A stretch of DNA of 47,876 nucleotides from Streptomyces graminilatus (GCF_001418565.1 NZ_LIQQ01000005.1:1-47876), one strand, 5' to 3'; positions 23,313 through 32,036 are shown, numbered from the stretch's first letter. Notes: generated by a model not told the origin, from the sequence alone. Translations and numbers: made by a program.

Positions 23313-24218
23313 TCACGGGGTGTCGTCGGCGCGGCAGATGGCCGCGCACTCTGGGGTGGTCCGGTCCTGTGGTTCGGCGTCGAGGAAGCGACTGATCTCC
23401 GCGCGAGGCGCGCGGACGCTCACCCCCGTTTTGCCGTACGGGCAGCGGCGGATCTCGCCGCTTGCAGACACGTACAGCGTCGCGGACGCGCAGAAGGGGC
23501 GTCGCCACGGGTACAACTGCATGGCTCGCAGGGCGGTGAGGTGCTCCCGGAACCGCGGGGTGAGCTGAAAGTAGCGGCCGAGGAGATCGGCGTCCTCCCT
23601 CTGCTGGGCAAGGTAGCCGTAGAAGGTGGAGCCGGCCCGCTGTAGTGCCGTGTCGTCGAGCGCCACAGGGCTGAGCTGGATCTGGACTCCTGACTTGTCG
23701 ACGCGCTTGTAGATGTCCTGGCACTCCTGGGCTGTGAGCTTCCAGTACGTGAGGTGGAGAACTCTCTCTGCCGTGGGGACGTGATCGAGCGTCGCGATCG
23801 CCGACGCCACGGAGCGGGTCGTGCGTCCGAGTTCCATGGCACCGGCCGAGTCGGCGGACACGGTGACGTTCGCGAGCAGGCGCGCGCTGCCAGCTAACCG
23901 GTCCACGTCTTCGGGGTCTCGGGCCGAGGTGACGATCGACACGGGAATCCCGAACTGGTGGGCGAGCCGTATGAGCTGGCGGAGTTGGGGGTGGTGCGTG
24001 GGTTCGCCGCCGGTCAGGCAGATCGCTTCGACACCCGTCTCCTTCAGCCGGGAAAGTGCCCGGGTGTACGTGGGGATGTCGAGGAAGCCGTGGGCCCGGT
24101 CTGCTCGGAAGCAGAATCCGCAGGCGATCCTGCAGTGGCCGGCGGTGCTGATGAGTGCGGAGCGGAACCGCTGCCGGGCCGGCGAGGGAGGGTGCTCGGG
24201 GCGGGTGACGGTGTTCAC
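23313..24218 (-). CDS. Radical SAM protein with C-terminal cysteine motif
   Basis: 301 residues from GTG 24218, which overlaps the stop of the previous gene (GTGA). The cluster motif is CRIACGFC (C29, C33, C36). The barrel continues ICLTGGEPTHHPQLRQLI, the usual GGEP strand. The C-terminal 60 residues carry extra cysteines (RRPFCASATLYV, EIRRCPYG, PECAAIC) resembling a shortened SPASM/twitch region. Tight coupling to the SPASM enzyme suggests that they act in sequence on one substrate. Family beyond radical SAM not identified. Confidence 0.85.
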   Translation of the reverse strand: MNTVTRPEHPPSPARQRFRSALISTAGHCRIACGFCFRADRAHGFLDIPTYTRALSRLKETGVEAICLTGGEPTHHPQLRQLIRLAHQFGIPVSIVTSARDPEDVDRLAGSARLLANVTVSADSAGAMELGRTTRSVASAIATLDHVPTAERVLHLTYWKLTAQECQDIYKRVDKSGVQIQLSPVALDDTALQRAGSTFYGYLAQQREDADLLGRYFQLTPRFREHLTALRAMQLYPWRRPFCASATLYVSASGEIRRCPYGKTGVSVRAPRAEISRFLDAEPQDRTTPECAAICRADDTP

Positions 24219-25516
24219 TGCACCCCCGTGCTGTCCCATACGGCGATCTCCACGGTGCTCTCGTAGAAGTCGCACATCTGCGGGTCCGGCCGGTCTCCGC
24301 GAATCAGGAGCTGTTCGTTGCGCGAGGGCCCCCCGCAGATCGCCAGAGCCGGGCACTGGCCACATTCAGGGATGGGGGCGACGTTCTTGGCGATGCCGCC
24401 CAGCAGGTTCGGGTCCGCACGCAGTTCGTCGAGGGTGTGCAGGAAGGAGGGTGCGGTGAAGTTGATGTCGCAGAGGCTGACTCGGTTGCCGGGCAGCAGG
24501 GCAACGTTCAGGGTCCGGTCGCTCTGAATGTGGTCGAAGAGCATGGGGCGGCGCCGGTCGAGGGCCTGGAATGCCCGGTCGAGGACGGAGAACATCATCC
24601 CGCCCCGCCCGAGAGCGACGAGGCGTGCTTGGTACAGCTCCCTGGCCAGATCCTTGCCCTTGACCGTCCAGCGTCCGCTGGTGGGTATCGGGGTGTTGGC
24701 GTAGATGAACTTCAACCCGAGATCGTCGATGATCCAGGTGACGGTTTCGGCCAGGCGGCCGATGTTCGCGGGTGTGGGGGTGAGGTTGCAGCCCACGTGG
24801 ATGCCGCCTGCGTCGAGGAGTCGGCGGACGTTGCGCCGAATCCGGTCGTCGGCCGGTTGCCCGCCCAGGAGCCGCCGATGTTCGGCGTTGATGGCGGGCG
24901 GTCCGTCGATCGAGATCCCGACGCCGTACTCGTACCGGGCGAAGTGCTCGATCATGGCGTCGGTGATGCGGGCCCCGTTGGTGACGACTGTTCGGCGGAC
25001 CCGTTTGACGTTGTACCGCGCGGCGAGAGAGTCCGCGAGGGTGTCCCCGTGCTGCATCAGGTCGAACCGGGTCGTCGGTTCGCCGCCGAACCACTGGATG
25101 GCTACCTCGTCGCGACCGGCGTTCGTCTCGAAGAGGTAGGTCAGGCCGTCGGCGATTTCCTGCTCGGTCATGTCCGGACTACCGGTGTTGGTCTCGACGA
25201 AGCAGTAGCTGCACTTCATGTTGCAGGCGTCGGTGAGGACGACACGTAAGCCGCTGATCCGTACGGGGACGGGATTCAGGTCGAGTTGGTGGAGCCGGTT
25301 ATGGAGTGCTTCACGCTGATCAGCGCGAGGGCTGTCAGGTGTGAAGCCGAGCTCGGCGAGAGCTTTGTGGGTCGCGGTCGGGGGAACCGCGGAGAGGTCA
25401 GTGACCTCCCCGCGGTTGAGGTACACACTGTCCAGCGTGACCGGGTCGAGGAGGGCGCCCTCGCCATCCCGGACGTACTGGATGTACTTCCCCCACAGGA
25501 GCTGTGAGGTGACCAC
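24215..25516 (-). CDS. Radical SAM/SPASM peptide maturase
   Basis: 433 residues from GTG 25516. An N-terminal domain of about 85 residues (LLWGKYIQYVRDGEGALLDP) resembles the head region of SPASM peptide maturases. The radical SAM motif is CNMKCSYC (C98, C102, C105), then IQWFGGEPTTRFDLM and GISIDGPPAINAEHRR. The SPASM end has IPECGQCPALAICGGPSRNEQ and PQMCDFYE. Enzymes of this architecture install cross-links or epimerise residues in ribosomal peptides. The gene starts 5 bp after the 118-aa protein gene and overlaps the next radical SAM gene by 4 bp. Confidence 0.9.
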   Translation of the reverse strand: MVTSQLLWGKYIQYVRDGEGALLDPVTLDSVYLNRGEVTDLSAVPPTATHKALAELGFTPDSPRADQREALHNRLHQLDLNPVPVRISGLRVVLTDACNMKCSYCFVETNTGSPDMTEQEIADGLTYLFETNAGRDEVAIQWFGGEPTTRFDLMQHGDTLADSLAARYNVKRVRRTVVTNGARITDAMIEHFARYEYGVGISIDGPPAINAEHRRLLGGQPADDRIRRNVRRLLDAGGIHVGCNLTPTPANIGRLAETVTWIIDDLGLKFIYANTPIPTSGRWTVKGKDLARELYQARLVALGRGGMMFSVLDRAFQALDRRRPMLFDHIQSDRTLNVALLPGNRVSLCDINFTAPSFLHTLDELRADPNLLGGIAKNVAPIPECGQCPALAICGGPSRNEQLLIRGDRPDPQMCDFYESTVEIAVWDSTGVQ

Positions 25517-25521
25517 CTGTG

Positions 25522-25878
25522 TTACGCGGCTTCCTCTTCGAGGATGCCGCGCTCGGCCATGACCTTGCGGACGAGCTCCTCGCCGGCGGCCTGCAGCTGT
25601 GCTGAGGCCTCCGGCGAGCCGCCGTCGGCGAGGACGATCACGCCGGGGAGGGTCGGGTTCGGGGCGATGACCGTGATGCCGGCGGGCTCGGTGCTGACCA
25701 CCAGGATGGCGTTCTCGACCGGGACCCAGTCCGCCTGGTCCTTCACCGCTTCCAGGATCTCGGCCTGCTTGGCCTGGAAGGCGTCACGCTCGCCCATCCA
25801 GACTCCGGCCTTCTGCTTGGAATCGACGACGTCGGCGTAGAGCAGGTGATCGTTCTTGTTTCGTCGTGGTGTCGGCAT
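25522..25878 (-). CDS. Small protein heading the radical SAM operon (possible precursor)
   Basis: 118 residues from ATG 25878, since AGGAG lies 9 nt upstream; ATG 25887 directly abuts AGGAG and is less likely. The basic start MPTPRRNKNDHLLYADVVDS is followed by a helical, Gln/Glu/Ala-rich part, a hydrophobic middle (ENAILVVSTEPAGITVIAPN, then PGVIVLADGG) and an acidic tail RGILEEEAA. There is no cysteine and no known leader motif. As the first gene of the operon it is the best candidate for the modified substrate, but it could be a recognition or carrier protein. Downstream of the GTGATATCAC operator by about 120 bp. Confidence 0.7.
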   Translation of the reverse strand: MPTPRRNKNDHLLYADVVDSKQKAGVWMGERDAFQAKQAEILEAVKDQADWVPVENAILVVSTEPAGITVIAPNPTLPGVIVLADGGSPEASAQLQAAGEELVRKVMAERGILEEEAA

Positions 25879-25996
25879 GGCACTCATCTCCTGTCGCTGG
25901 CGCGGCGTATTTCGGATCTGATGTCGTGCTGTGCAGGCCTGGAGTTCGGGCCCCTCATGAGGGTGCTCCGGATTCACGGGGCGAGCACATCTCGGG

Positions 25997-26033
25997 GGTG
26001 ATATCACGGAGGTGATATTCGCGGGATCACGTG
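25997..26033. promoter_or_regulatory. Operator cluster for the radical SAM/oxygenase operon
   Basis: GTGATATCAC (25998-26007), then GTGATATT (26012-26019), then TCACGTGA (26026-26033). Read on the minus strand, the first two give ATATCACCTCCGTGATATCA, which nearly duplicates the site at 32221. It lies 120-155 bp upstream of the leftward operon start. Confidence 0.7.
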
Positions 26034-26356
26034 AGTACGCTAAGTTGCAATCCGTCGACTGCTGACACACTGGCCCGCACGTCGATCTAATCGTCCGGGG
26101 CACCTGACCACGTCCCCATACGGGTCTTGCAAGGTATCGATGCCTGACTCGGCGAGCCGTAAGACAGTGCGATCTGACCGGCTGGCTTATCAGCTATCTT
26201 CGTCGATCTCGTTTGAATCCTCGGATGCCTGGTGCAATAGCCAACCGCTCGGGTCTTCCGACGGTTCTGGCCACGGAAGTGGCCAAAAGGCCCTCCTTCC
26301 CTTCTACGCGAACAGCACCCTCTCGATGTCGTTGGAGTGGTCTACCGGGCCGAGCG
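26034..26356. other. Gene-free stretch with a hairpin
   Basis: About 320 bp between the regulator end (26357) and the operator cluster. It includes the stem-loop TGGCCAC-GGAA-GTGGCCA at 26268-26285, a possible terminator for the leftward regulator. No supported gene. Confidence 0.4.
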
Positions 26357-26854
26357 TCACGCCGGCCATCCCCCCTTCTTCCCTGTGAGTGACGGGCCGC
26401 ACGGTCGGCCTTCCGCTGTCGGCGGTTGGAGCATGGGGCCGGTGAGTTCCGCCGGAGTGTTGAGTCCCGCAAGCAGTTCGACGATCTTGTCGATGTTGGT
26501 AAGTCTTCGTACTCCTGACTCCAGCATGGACAGGAAGGCCTGGCTCAGACCCGTGAGCTCCGCCATATCACTCTGGCGTAGTGAGCTTCCGATTCGCACA
26601 AGGTGGCACACTCGGCCAAAGTCACGGGCCCAGAGAGCTTCCCGGACGTCCGCTCGCTGCCAAACCTCTGGCTCCACCTGGGGCGGTGGCGAAGAGGTAG
26701 CTGGTACATGTCGCGAACAAGCGCTGCAGAACGGCTCATTGTTGTATCGACTCAGGGGGCGTCGACACCATCGACACTGGCGTCCATGCCGTTCAGTGGC
26801 ATCCGTCTCGGACAAGGACGAAGGGCTTCCTTCCCGAATCTCCGTCTCAACCAT
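26357..26854 (-). CDS. Zinc-ribbon XRE regulator, paralogue 2
   Basis: 165 residues from ATG 26854 (MVETEIREGSPSSLSE); the frame is open further upstream. Zinc ribbon CRWCRRPLSRYNNEPFCSAC, then DFGRVCHLVRIG, the HTH LRQSDMAELTGLSQAFLSML and ESGVRRLTNIDKIVELLAGL, closely matching the 18057 protein over both parts. A short Pro/Lys/Gly tail ends it. It lies directly upstream, on the same strand, of the operator that heads the radical SAM operon, so it is the natural candidate regulator of that operon. Confidence 0.8.
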   Translation of the reverse strand: MVETEIREGSPSSLSETDATERHGRQCRWCRRPLSRYNNEPFCSACSRHVPATSSPPPQVEPEVWQRADVREALWARDFGRVCHLVRIGSSLRQSDMAELTGLSQAFLSMLESGVRRLTNIDKIVELLAGLNTPAELTGPMLQPPTAEGRPCGPSLTGKKGGWPA

Positions 26855-26930
26855 CGTTGCGCCTGCGAGTGTCGGGGTCCTGCGGGTTTCCTCGCCTACT
26901 GCTAAGGCGAGCGGAAAGCGATGGCGGGCA

Positions 26931-27389
26931 TCAGTCGACATCGGGGGCACCGGTCTGCGGCGGGAAGCAGATCTCTGCCCACGCCGATGCGCCAAGCCCG
27001 ATAGGGTCGTTCATTTTCCACCGGTCGGCCAATGCGTCTACGAGCCTCAGCCGGGTATTTCTATCCGGCTCCGAGGAACCTACCGCCAACTGGAGGAATT
27101 CGTGGACTGTGTCAGACACCTCGATGCGCAGGCCAATTCCGACTCGCAGATACCGAGTCTCGATCTCTGCGCCTGGCCGCGCATTACCGTGGCGTACTGC
27201 GTCGGTTAAGAGCTCCGAGAGAACGAGGACAGCTGGGTCTTTAATACTTGAGAGGCCCCAACCGTCCAGCGCCTTACGGAGTTCACGACGCGCAAGGCCG
27301 ACGCAGCGCGGATGGCGACTCCAGCGGAGCACCACCGCGCTTCTGCTCTTGGGGCCGACGCCATCATCCGGCTGGTAGGTCACAGGCAC
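26931..27389 (-). CDS. Degenerate HATPase_c_2 protein
   Basis: 152 residues from GTG 27389, with GGGGAGG 7 nt upstream. The fold is that of RsbW-like kinases (SAVVLRWSRHPRCVGLARREL; SELLTDAVRHGNARPG; LRIEVSDTVHEFLQL; TRLRLVDALADRW). However, the N-box Asn is Asp (SELLTDAVRHG), the G1 glycine is lost (SDTVHE) and the G2 G-x-G-L is replaced. ATP binding is therefore doubtful, in contrast to the intact relative at 12351. It sits 76 bp upstream of the zinc-ribbon regulator on the same strand. Confidence 0.75.
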   Translation of the reverse strand: MPVTYQPDDGVGPKSRSAVVLRWSRHPRCVGLARRELRKALDGWGLSSIKDPAVLVLSELLTDAVRHGNARPGAEIETRYLRVGIGLRIEVSDTVHEFLQLAVGSSEPDRNTRLRLVDALADRWKMNDPIGLGASAWAEICFPPQTGAPDVD

Positions 27390-27446
27390 TGCGATGCCTC
27401 CCCGTACAAGTGGCTTGGTCGCAACGACCGTAGAAGCCGACGGGGA

Positions 27447-27477
27447 GGCGGACCCGGAGGATTTCTCCGGGTCCGCC
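27447..27477 (-). terminator. Intrinsic hairpin after the XRE-TPR gene
   Basis: GGCGGACCCGGAG (27447-27459) and CTCCGGGTCCGCC (27465-27477) pair perfectly around a 5-nt loop, just past the stop of the leftward regulator at 27501. Confidence 0.75.
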
Positions 27478-27500
27478 AACGAACCTCTCTACAACAAGCG

Positions 27501-28712
27501 CTACTTGATAGCGCCGAGCCGCATGGCCAGGTCCTGGACATCCTGACGACGGGATCGTTTGTGGAGCCGACGAGCTAGGTCCCGCGCGAACTCATGTGCC
27601 TTGATCTGTTCGGGAGCGGTTCGGTAGGCGCGCTTGAGGTGGTCTATCGCCTCATCCGTCCGCCCGGCCTCAGCATAGGCACGGGCAACATCCAGTCGCG
27701 CCCGCCCACGTCGTTCTACCGGCAGTCCTGCCGCTCTGACTCTCGGGGCTACGTCCACGGCCAGTTGGACGTCCTCGAATTCCAGGGCGAGCGCCAGCCG
27801 GTGGATCTCTACGTTGCCGGGGCCGAAGGAGGTCCACATCGCGTTGGAGTCGCCGCCGAGCAGGTTCGCTGCCTCGTGGGCCTTACCCATCATGTGGTCT
27901 GCCAGCGCCCGGTTCCGCATGCGGGCCGCTGCGACGGCTCCGTTGAGGAACAGGGTCCCGTACAGGGAAAGAGAAGCCGGCGTGGAGCGCCACCAACCGG
28001 GTTCGAGATCGTCCGCCGCGTCAAGGGTGACGTTCACTGCCTCCGCTGCCATGCCGGCGCCGAGTTGAACATGCGCGACACCTCGGCGCAACGCCAGCAT
28101 CGTGGCGGGGTCTTCGGACTCCGCAGCCGCCATGTCGCCCTGGTCTACAGCGGTCCAGGCCAAGTTGGTCTCACCCAACTTTCGGAGAAGTACCGCTGCC
28201 ACGTGGCAGGTCAGTGCGAACAACCGGAGTGCTTCGGCGTGTTCGGCGCCGGCCGTGCGCTCCTGTGTTGCCAGCCGGGCGTCCGCGAGTAGCCCGGGCA
28301 GGCACTCTCCCAGGCGCGCGAACCGGCAATCCTGAAAGAGCCGCCAGGCTTCGTCGACTGCGAAGGAGAGGCGTTCGAGGCGCACGGTTTCGCGGCCGTC
28401 GTACAGCGAGCCCGCCAGCCGCCGCGACTGCATGAGTGCGGTGCGAATCGCCGGGATGCTGGCCGCGTGACGACCGTGGTCGTCCAAGAGCGTCGGCGTT
28501 CCCTGAAGGTCCTCAACGTGCACTCGCAGTGCGTGTGCCAGGTCCGCGAGCATCTTCACGTTGTTCACCGGTAGGCGTTCGGACTCGACCCGGTACACCC
28601 AGTCCTCGGAGCGTCCCAGAAGTTCGCCGAGCTGCCGCTGGCTCAGACCTCGGCGTTTCCGGTAGAACCGGACTCGCTTGCCGAACGGAAGATGGTCGGT
28701 CATTCCTCGCAT
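27501..28712 (-). CDS. XRE regulator with helical-repeat sensor domain
   Basis: 403 residues from ATG 28712 (GGGGAG 8 nt upstream); MTDH at 28703 is an alternative. HTH at about 12-65 (LSQRQLGELLGRSEDWVYRVESER). The remaining 320 residues are helical TPR-like repeats (AEALRLFALTCHVAAVLLRKL; NRALADHMMGKAHEAANLLG; ARLDVARAYAEAGRTDEAIDHLKRAY). The SFGPGNVEIHRLALALEF segment parallels SFGPTNIRIHEVHAMIDM in the 16107 protein, so the two belong to one family. Divergent from the YdcF-like gene. Confidence 0.85.
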   Translation of the reverse strand: MRGMTDHLPFGKRVRFYRKRRGLSQRQLGELLGRSEDWVYRVESERLPVNNVKMLADLAHALRVHVEDLQGTPTLLDDHGRHAASIPAIRTALMQSRRLAGSLYDGRETVRLERLSFAVDEAWRLFQDCRFARLGECLPGLLADARLATQERTAGAEHAEALRLFALTCHVAAVLLRKLGETNLAWTAVDQGDMAAAESEDPATMLALRRGVAHVQLGAGMAAEAVNVTLDAADDLEPGWWRSTPASLSLYGTLFLNGAVAAARMRNRALADHMMGKAHEAANLLGGDSNAMWTSFGPGNVEIHRLALALEFEDVQLAVDVAPRVRAAGLPVERRGRARLDVARAYAEAGRTDEAIDHLKRAYRTAPEQIKAHEFARDLARRLHKRSRRQDVQDLAMRLGAIK

Positions 28713-28875
28713 TGGCCTGCTCCCCTCAGCCTGCTCGATTGAGTTTCACACGGCGTGAGTGTGCGGGAACAGGCGAACCGTCATCTGAGGGTGCCTGTGA
28801 TCTGGAACGTAGGCTGACCCCAGCGGAGGCAACGGCGGGGAGTAGGTCCTCGGCGAAGACGGAGGGCGAGAGCAA

Positions 28876-29541
28876 GTGATCTCAACGCAGGCATGGGCGG
28901 ATGCTCGGCGGCTGTGGGACTTCCAGCAGATGGGTCACGAGCTGCGCCCTTGCTCCGTGGCGATCGGACTCGGCAGCCATGACCTGGGAGTAGCCGACAC
29001 CACCGCGGACCTCTACCACCGCAGCATGGCGCCCCTCATCGTCTTCACCGGAGCGACCAGCCGGACGACGCGTGAGCGGATGCCCCGAGGCGAGGCCGAA
29101 CACTATCGGGACCGTGCCATGGCGCTAGGGGTTCCTGAGAGCGCCATCATCGTCGAGCCGAAGGCCCGGAACACGGGCCAGAACATCCGCTTCTCCCGCG
29201 CTCTGCTCGAAGAGCAGCGTGTTCCCGTATCGTCGGTCCTGCTGGTCAGCAAGCCGTACGAGGAGCGACGGGCGTACGCGACGGCGCGAAAGCTCTGGCC
29301 GGACGTCGAGTGGGTGAGCGCCTCCACGCCCATGGAGCTCTCCGAGTACGTCGATTCGATCCAGGACGCCCGGCTGGTCATCGACATGCTGGTGGGGGCC
29401 CAGCAGCGGCTCATGGTGTACCCACGGCAAGGGTTCATGATCGAGCAGGAGATTCCCGACGATGTGGCGGCGGCTTTCGAACGGTTGCGTCGCGACGGCT
29501 TCACGAGCCGACTCGTACCGGAAGAGGCCGAACGGGCCTGA
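28876..29541 (+). CDS. YdcF/DUF218-family protein
   Basis: 221 residues from GTG 28876 with GGAGGGCGAGAG upstream. Family landmarks: VAIGLGSHDLGVAD, MAPLIVFTGATSRT, the acidic GEAEHYRDRAMALGVPESAI with EPKARNTGQN, and LLVSKPYEERRAY. Members (YdcF, SanA, ElyC) are poorly understood and linked to the cell envelope or S-adenosylmethionine binding. There is no membrane segment here, so this is a cytosolic type. The 163-bp gap to the regulator at 28712 is a shared divergent promoter region. Confidence 0.85.
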   Translation: MISTQAWADARRLWDFQQMGHELRPCSVAIGLGSHDLGVADTTADLYHRSMAPLIVFTGATSRTTRERMPRGEAEHYRDRAMALGVPESAIIVEPKARNTGQNIRFSRALLEEQRVPVSSVLLVSKPYEERRAYATARKLWPDVEWVSASTPMELSEYVDSIQDARLVIDMLVGAQQRLMVYPRQGFMIEQEIPDDVAAAFERLRRDGFTSRLVPEEAERA

Positions 29542-29578
29542 GCTTCGGTCCACCCCGTCCGGTCCGGTCTGCGCTCTT

Positions 29579-30454
29579 TCAGGCGGCGCCCCATTGAGCT
29601 TGGGCATCCATGTTTCTGAGCGTCTCAATACGATACGACAACTGCTGGGTAGCAGCAGTGTCTTCTTGATCCGCACGCCGAATGAAGGACCCGAGGGTGT
29701 GAAGGTCTCGGATTCCACAGAGAACCGATTGACCAGACCACTGCCGGATGTCGTAGCCGTACCGCTCGCTGAAATCATCCAGTTGTCCGACGCTTCGCCC
29801 GAAGCGGACTCCTTGGAACGTATTAGCCAAGTCGATCTCTCGCGGGCCGAATGCCGCCTCGTCCCAGTCTCCGAGCCTGACGTCCTCGCCGTCCCAGAGC
29901 GTGTTGCCCGGATATGCGTCGCCGTGAATGTGCCCGTGCCCCAAGGGGAATTCCAGCTGTTCGTATGCGTGGAGAAGTTCCTGCCTGCGCTCCATGAGCC
30001 ACGCCCGTTCGTTCGGCGCTAGGTAGGTACTGGCCTCCACGGCGGTCTTGAGTGAGGCAAGCGGTTGGTGTTGCGGCAGTGACACCGGCGGGGATGGTAG
30101 GGAATGCAGAGTTCTCAGCAGATCGCCCAACCGTCCGGGCGGAGGTGCGCCGTGTTCAGGTTGCGGGTAGTGCCGCCAGAACGTGACGACATATGGGTCG
30201 TATGCCACCGGCTGGGGTACATCCACTGGCTCTGTCGCCGGGAAGTCGTTCGCGACGAGCCAGCGCGTGAGGGAGACAGCGGTCGCCAAGCGCTGCTGCT
30301 GCGAGGCGGGACTGACGCGCACCACAACGCCTTCCGCAGCAAGAAGGAACACGGAAGTGGCGTGGTGGTGAAGCGGGACAAGGGAGCGGTCTGTCAGACC
30401 TGACGCCTGGCAGGCCTTACGGGCGGCGGACTCGGGAGAGGCCGTCATTGTCAT
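29579..30454 (-). CDS. APH-fold phosphotransferase coupled to a zinc-ribbon regulator
   Basis: 291 residues from ATG 30454, overlapping the stop of the regulator gene (ATGA). The catalytic loop is GHIHGDAYPGNTLW and the metal-binding Asp lies in VRLGDWDEAAFGPREIDLA; the N-lobe has VVVRVSPASQQQRLATAV. This is a short member of the family, of unknown substrate. Translational coupling to the 30451 regulator suggests that the two work together, with the kinase perhaps modifying the ligand sensed by the regulator. Confidence 0.82.
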   Translation of the reverse strand: MTMTASPESAARKACQASGLTDRSLVPLHHHATSVFLLAAEGVVVRVSPASQQQRLATAVSLTRWLVANDFPATEPVDVPQPVAYDPYVVTFWRHYPQPEHGAPPPGRLGDLLRTLHSLPSPPVSLPQHQPLASLKTAVEASTYLAPNERAWLMERRQELLHAYEQLEFPLGHGHIHGDAYPGNTLWDGEDVRLGDWDEAAFGPREIDLANTFQGVRFGRSVGQLDDFSERYGYDIRQWSGQSVLCGIRDLHTLGSFIRRADQEDTAATQQLSYRIETLRNMDAQAQWGAA

Positions 30455-31929
30455 GAGGTGAGGGCCTTCGCTCTCGTGTCGATCACCTGATAGCCGCGAG
30501 TGGCATCGGCGAGCTCGCGGGCAACCTGGCTTCGGGCGAACCGTGGTTCTTCAAGAAGCGTAGCCACTCCCTGCACAGCGTCGCCAAGCTGTCGGATACG
30601 GCGGTCGACCGGCAGCTCCAGTATGGGCTGGAGTTGCTCGCCGGCGCCCTCGATCTCTCCTGCGGCGATGCGCGCTGTGACGATGTCGAGGCGCGCCAGC
30701 GCCTCGTCGCCGTACGACCGCTGCTCCTTCGGGCCCATCTCGTACAGATCGATCGCGGCGGCGGCGTGCTGCTCGGCCCTCCCGTGTTCGCCGAGGAGGG
30801 CGTACGTTCCGCCGATGTAGTACTCCTGCTTGGCTTCCGGGAAAGTGAGCAGGCCTCCGAATCTGGTGAGCCCGTTGGGGTCTGTTCGCTGTTCGCGGGC
30901 CTGCTCAAGTTCCTTGAGCGCTGCCAGGGCCGTGTTCCGGTCTCCGACGCGTGCCGCAGCCCTGGCCCCGATCGCCGCGGTTCTGACCCGGGTCTCGCCG
31001 ACGGGGGCGAACCGGATCGCCTGTTGTGTGTACTTGAAGGCTGCGTGCCGGTGAGTTGACCACTCCGCGATCAGTGCGGCTGTGCCCTTGACCCATGCCC
31101 GGAGATCGTCGTGGTCGGCATGCTCGGCGAGGGTCCCGGCCGTCTGAAGTTGGGCGACAGCGGAGTCCTGGTCCCCGAGATTCTGTGACGCGTGAGCAAG
31201 GAGCAGGCAACTCGTGCCGGCGAGGAGGTACAGCTCCCTGGTTTGGCCGGGGGGTTGGTGGCCGCTCAGCAGCGCGAAGAGCTGATCTCTCGTCGACAGC
31301 AGGTCTTGGAAGAGCGGGTACAGGGGAGCGTGGACGTAGTCCGTCGCGATCCGGGTGATCCTGGATTCCAGCCCCTCAAGCTCGATGTCGCTCACGTTGC
31401 TCCTCGTGACCGCTTCCGCGAACCGCAGCGACTGGGCCGCGGCTTGTGTCGCGAGCTCATAGAGGTCCACTGCCTGCTCGCCGGTCGCGACCTGGAGATC
31501 AACGGCGGATGGTCCTGGGTGCGGCAACGGCCGTGGCGTGAGGGCTGCGTGATGCTCACGGAACGGTGGGGGGAGCAAGGCGTCCGGTGTTTCCATGCCG
31601 TTGAGGAACCTCGCGACCTTGTCGAGGCTCGTCAGTCGGCGGGTTCCTGCTTCGAGCATGGAAAGGAAACCCTGGCTGAGCCCCGTCATGCGGGCCATGT
31701 CGTCCTGGCGAAGCTTCGCCCGCTCGCGGATAAGGCGGCTCGCGCGCCCGAAGTCCCATGCCGCGATGGCGGAGTGGACTTCCGGATGCTGCCAGACGGT
31801 GTCTGGAACCCGGCGTTGAAGGCGGGTGTCGAGAAACCTGACGCGCGCGCACGTAGCACACCGGTCTTCGTCGTTGTACTGGCTCAAGCGGCATCCGCAG
31901 TCAGCGCATACGCGAGGGTTTCTTGGCAT
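30451..31929 (-). CDS. Zinc-ribbon XRE regulator with long helical sensor domain, paralogue 3
   Basis: 492 residues from ATG 31929 (GGGGG upstream). Zinc ribbon CADCGCRLSQYNDEDRCATC, DFGRASRLIRER, HTH LRQDDMARMTGLSQGFLSML, EAGTRRLTSLDKVARFLNGM: the same module as at 18057 and 26357. About 330 residues of TPR-like helices follow (TAALIAEWSTHRHAAFKYTQ; ARVGDRNTALAALKELEQAR; YALLGEHGRAEQHAAAAIDLY). The two short paralogues look like this protein without its sensor. Operator-like sites lie upstream at 31986 and 32221, the latter shared with the divergent conservon operon. Confidence 0.85.
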   Translation of the reverse strand: MPRNPRVCADCGCRLSQYNDEDRCATCARVRFLDTRLQRRVPDTVWQHPEVHSAIAAWDFGRASRLIRERAKLRQDDMARMTGLSQGFLSMLEAGTRRLTSLDKVARFLNGMETPDALLPPPFREHHAALTPRPLPHPGPSAVDLQVATGEQAVDLYELATQAAAQSLRFAEAVTRSNVSDIELEGLESRITRIATDYVHAPLYPLFQDLLSTRDQLFALLSGHQPPGQTRELYLLAGTSCLLLAHASQNLGDQDSAVAQLQTAGTLAEHADHDDLRAWVKGTAALIAEWSTHRHAAFKYTQQAIRFAPVGETRVRTAAIGARAAARVGDRNTALAALKELEQAREQRTDPNGLTRFGGLLTFPEAKQEYYIGGTYALLGEHGRAEQHAAAAIDLYEMGPKEQRSYGDEALARLDIVTARIAAGEIEGAGEQLQPILELPVDRRIRQLGDAVQGVATLLEEPRFARSQVARELADATRGYQVIDTRAKALTS

Positions 31930-31985
31930 CGCACCCCCGTCTCTCGTCTGCGCCCGACAGCGTAGGCGGGGGTACGCGCGTGCCG

Positions 31986-32003
31986 GTATCACTCATGTAA
32001 TAC
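31986..32003. promoter_or_regulatory. Weak operator-like site upstream of paralogue 3
   Basis: GTATCACTCATGTAATAC, 57 bp upstream of the regulator start. It resembles the ATCAC-N4-GTGATAT consensus with two changes in the right half. Possible autoregulatory site. Confidence 0.35.
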
Positions 32004-32036
32004 GGGCAGTTGAGACATACTTCTGGGCCGCCGCCG

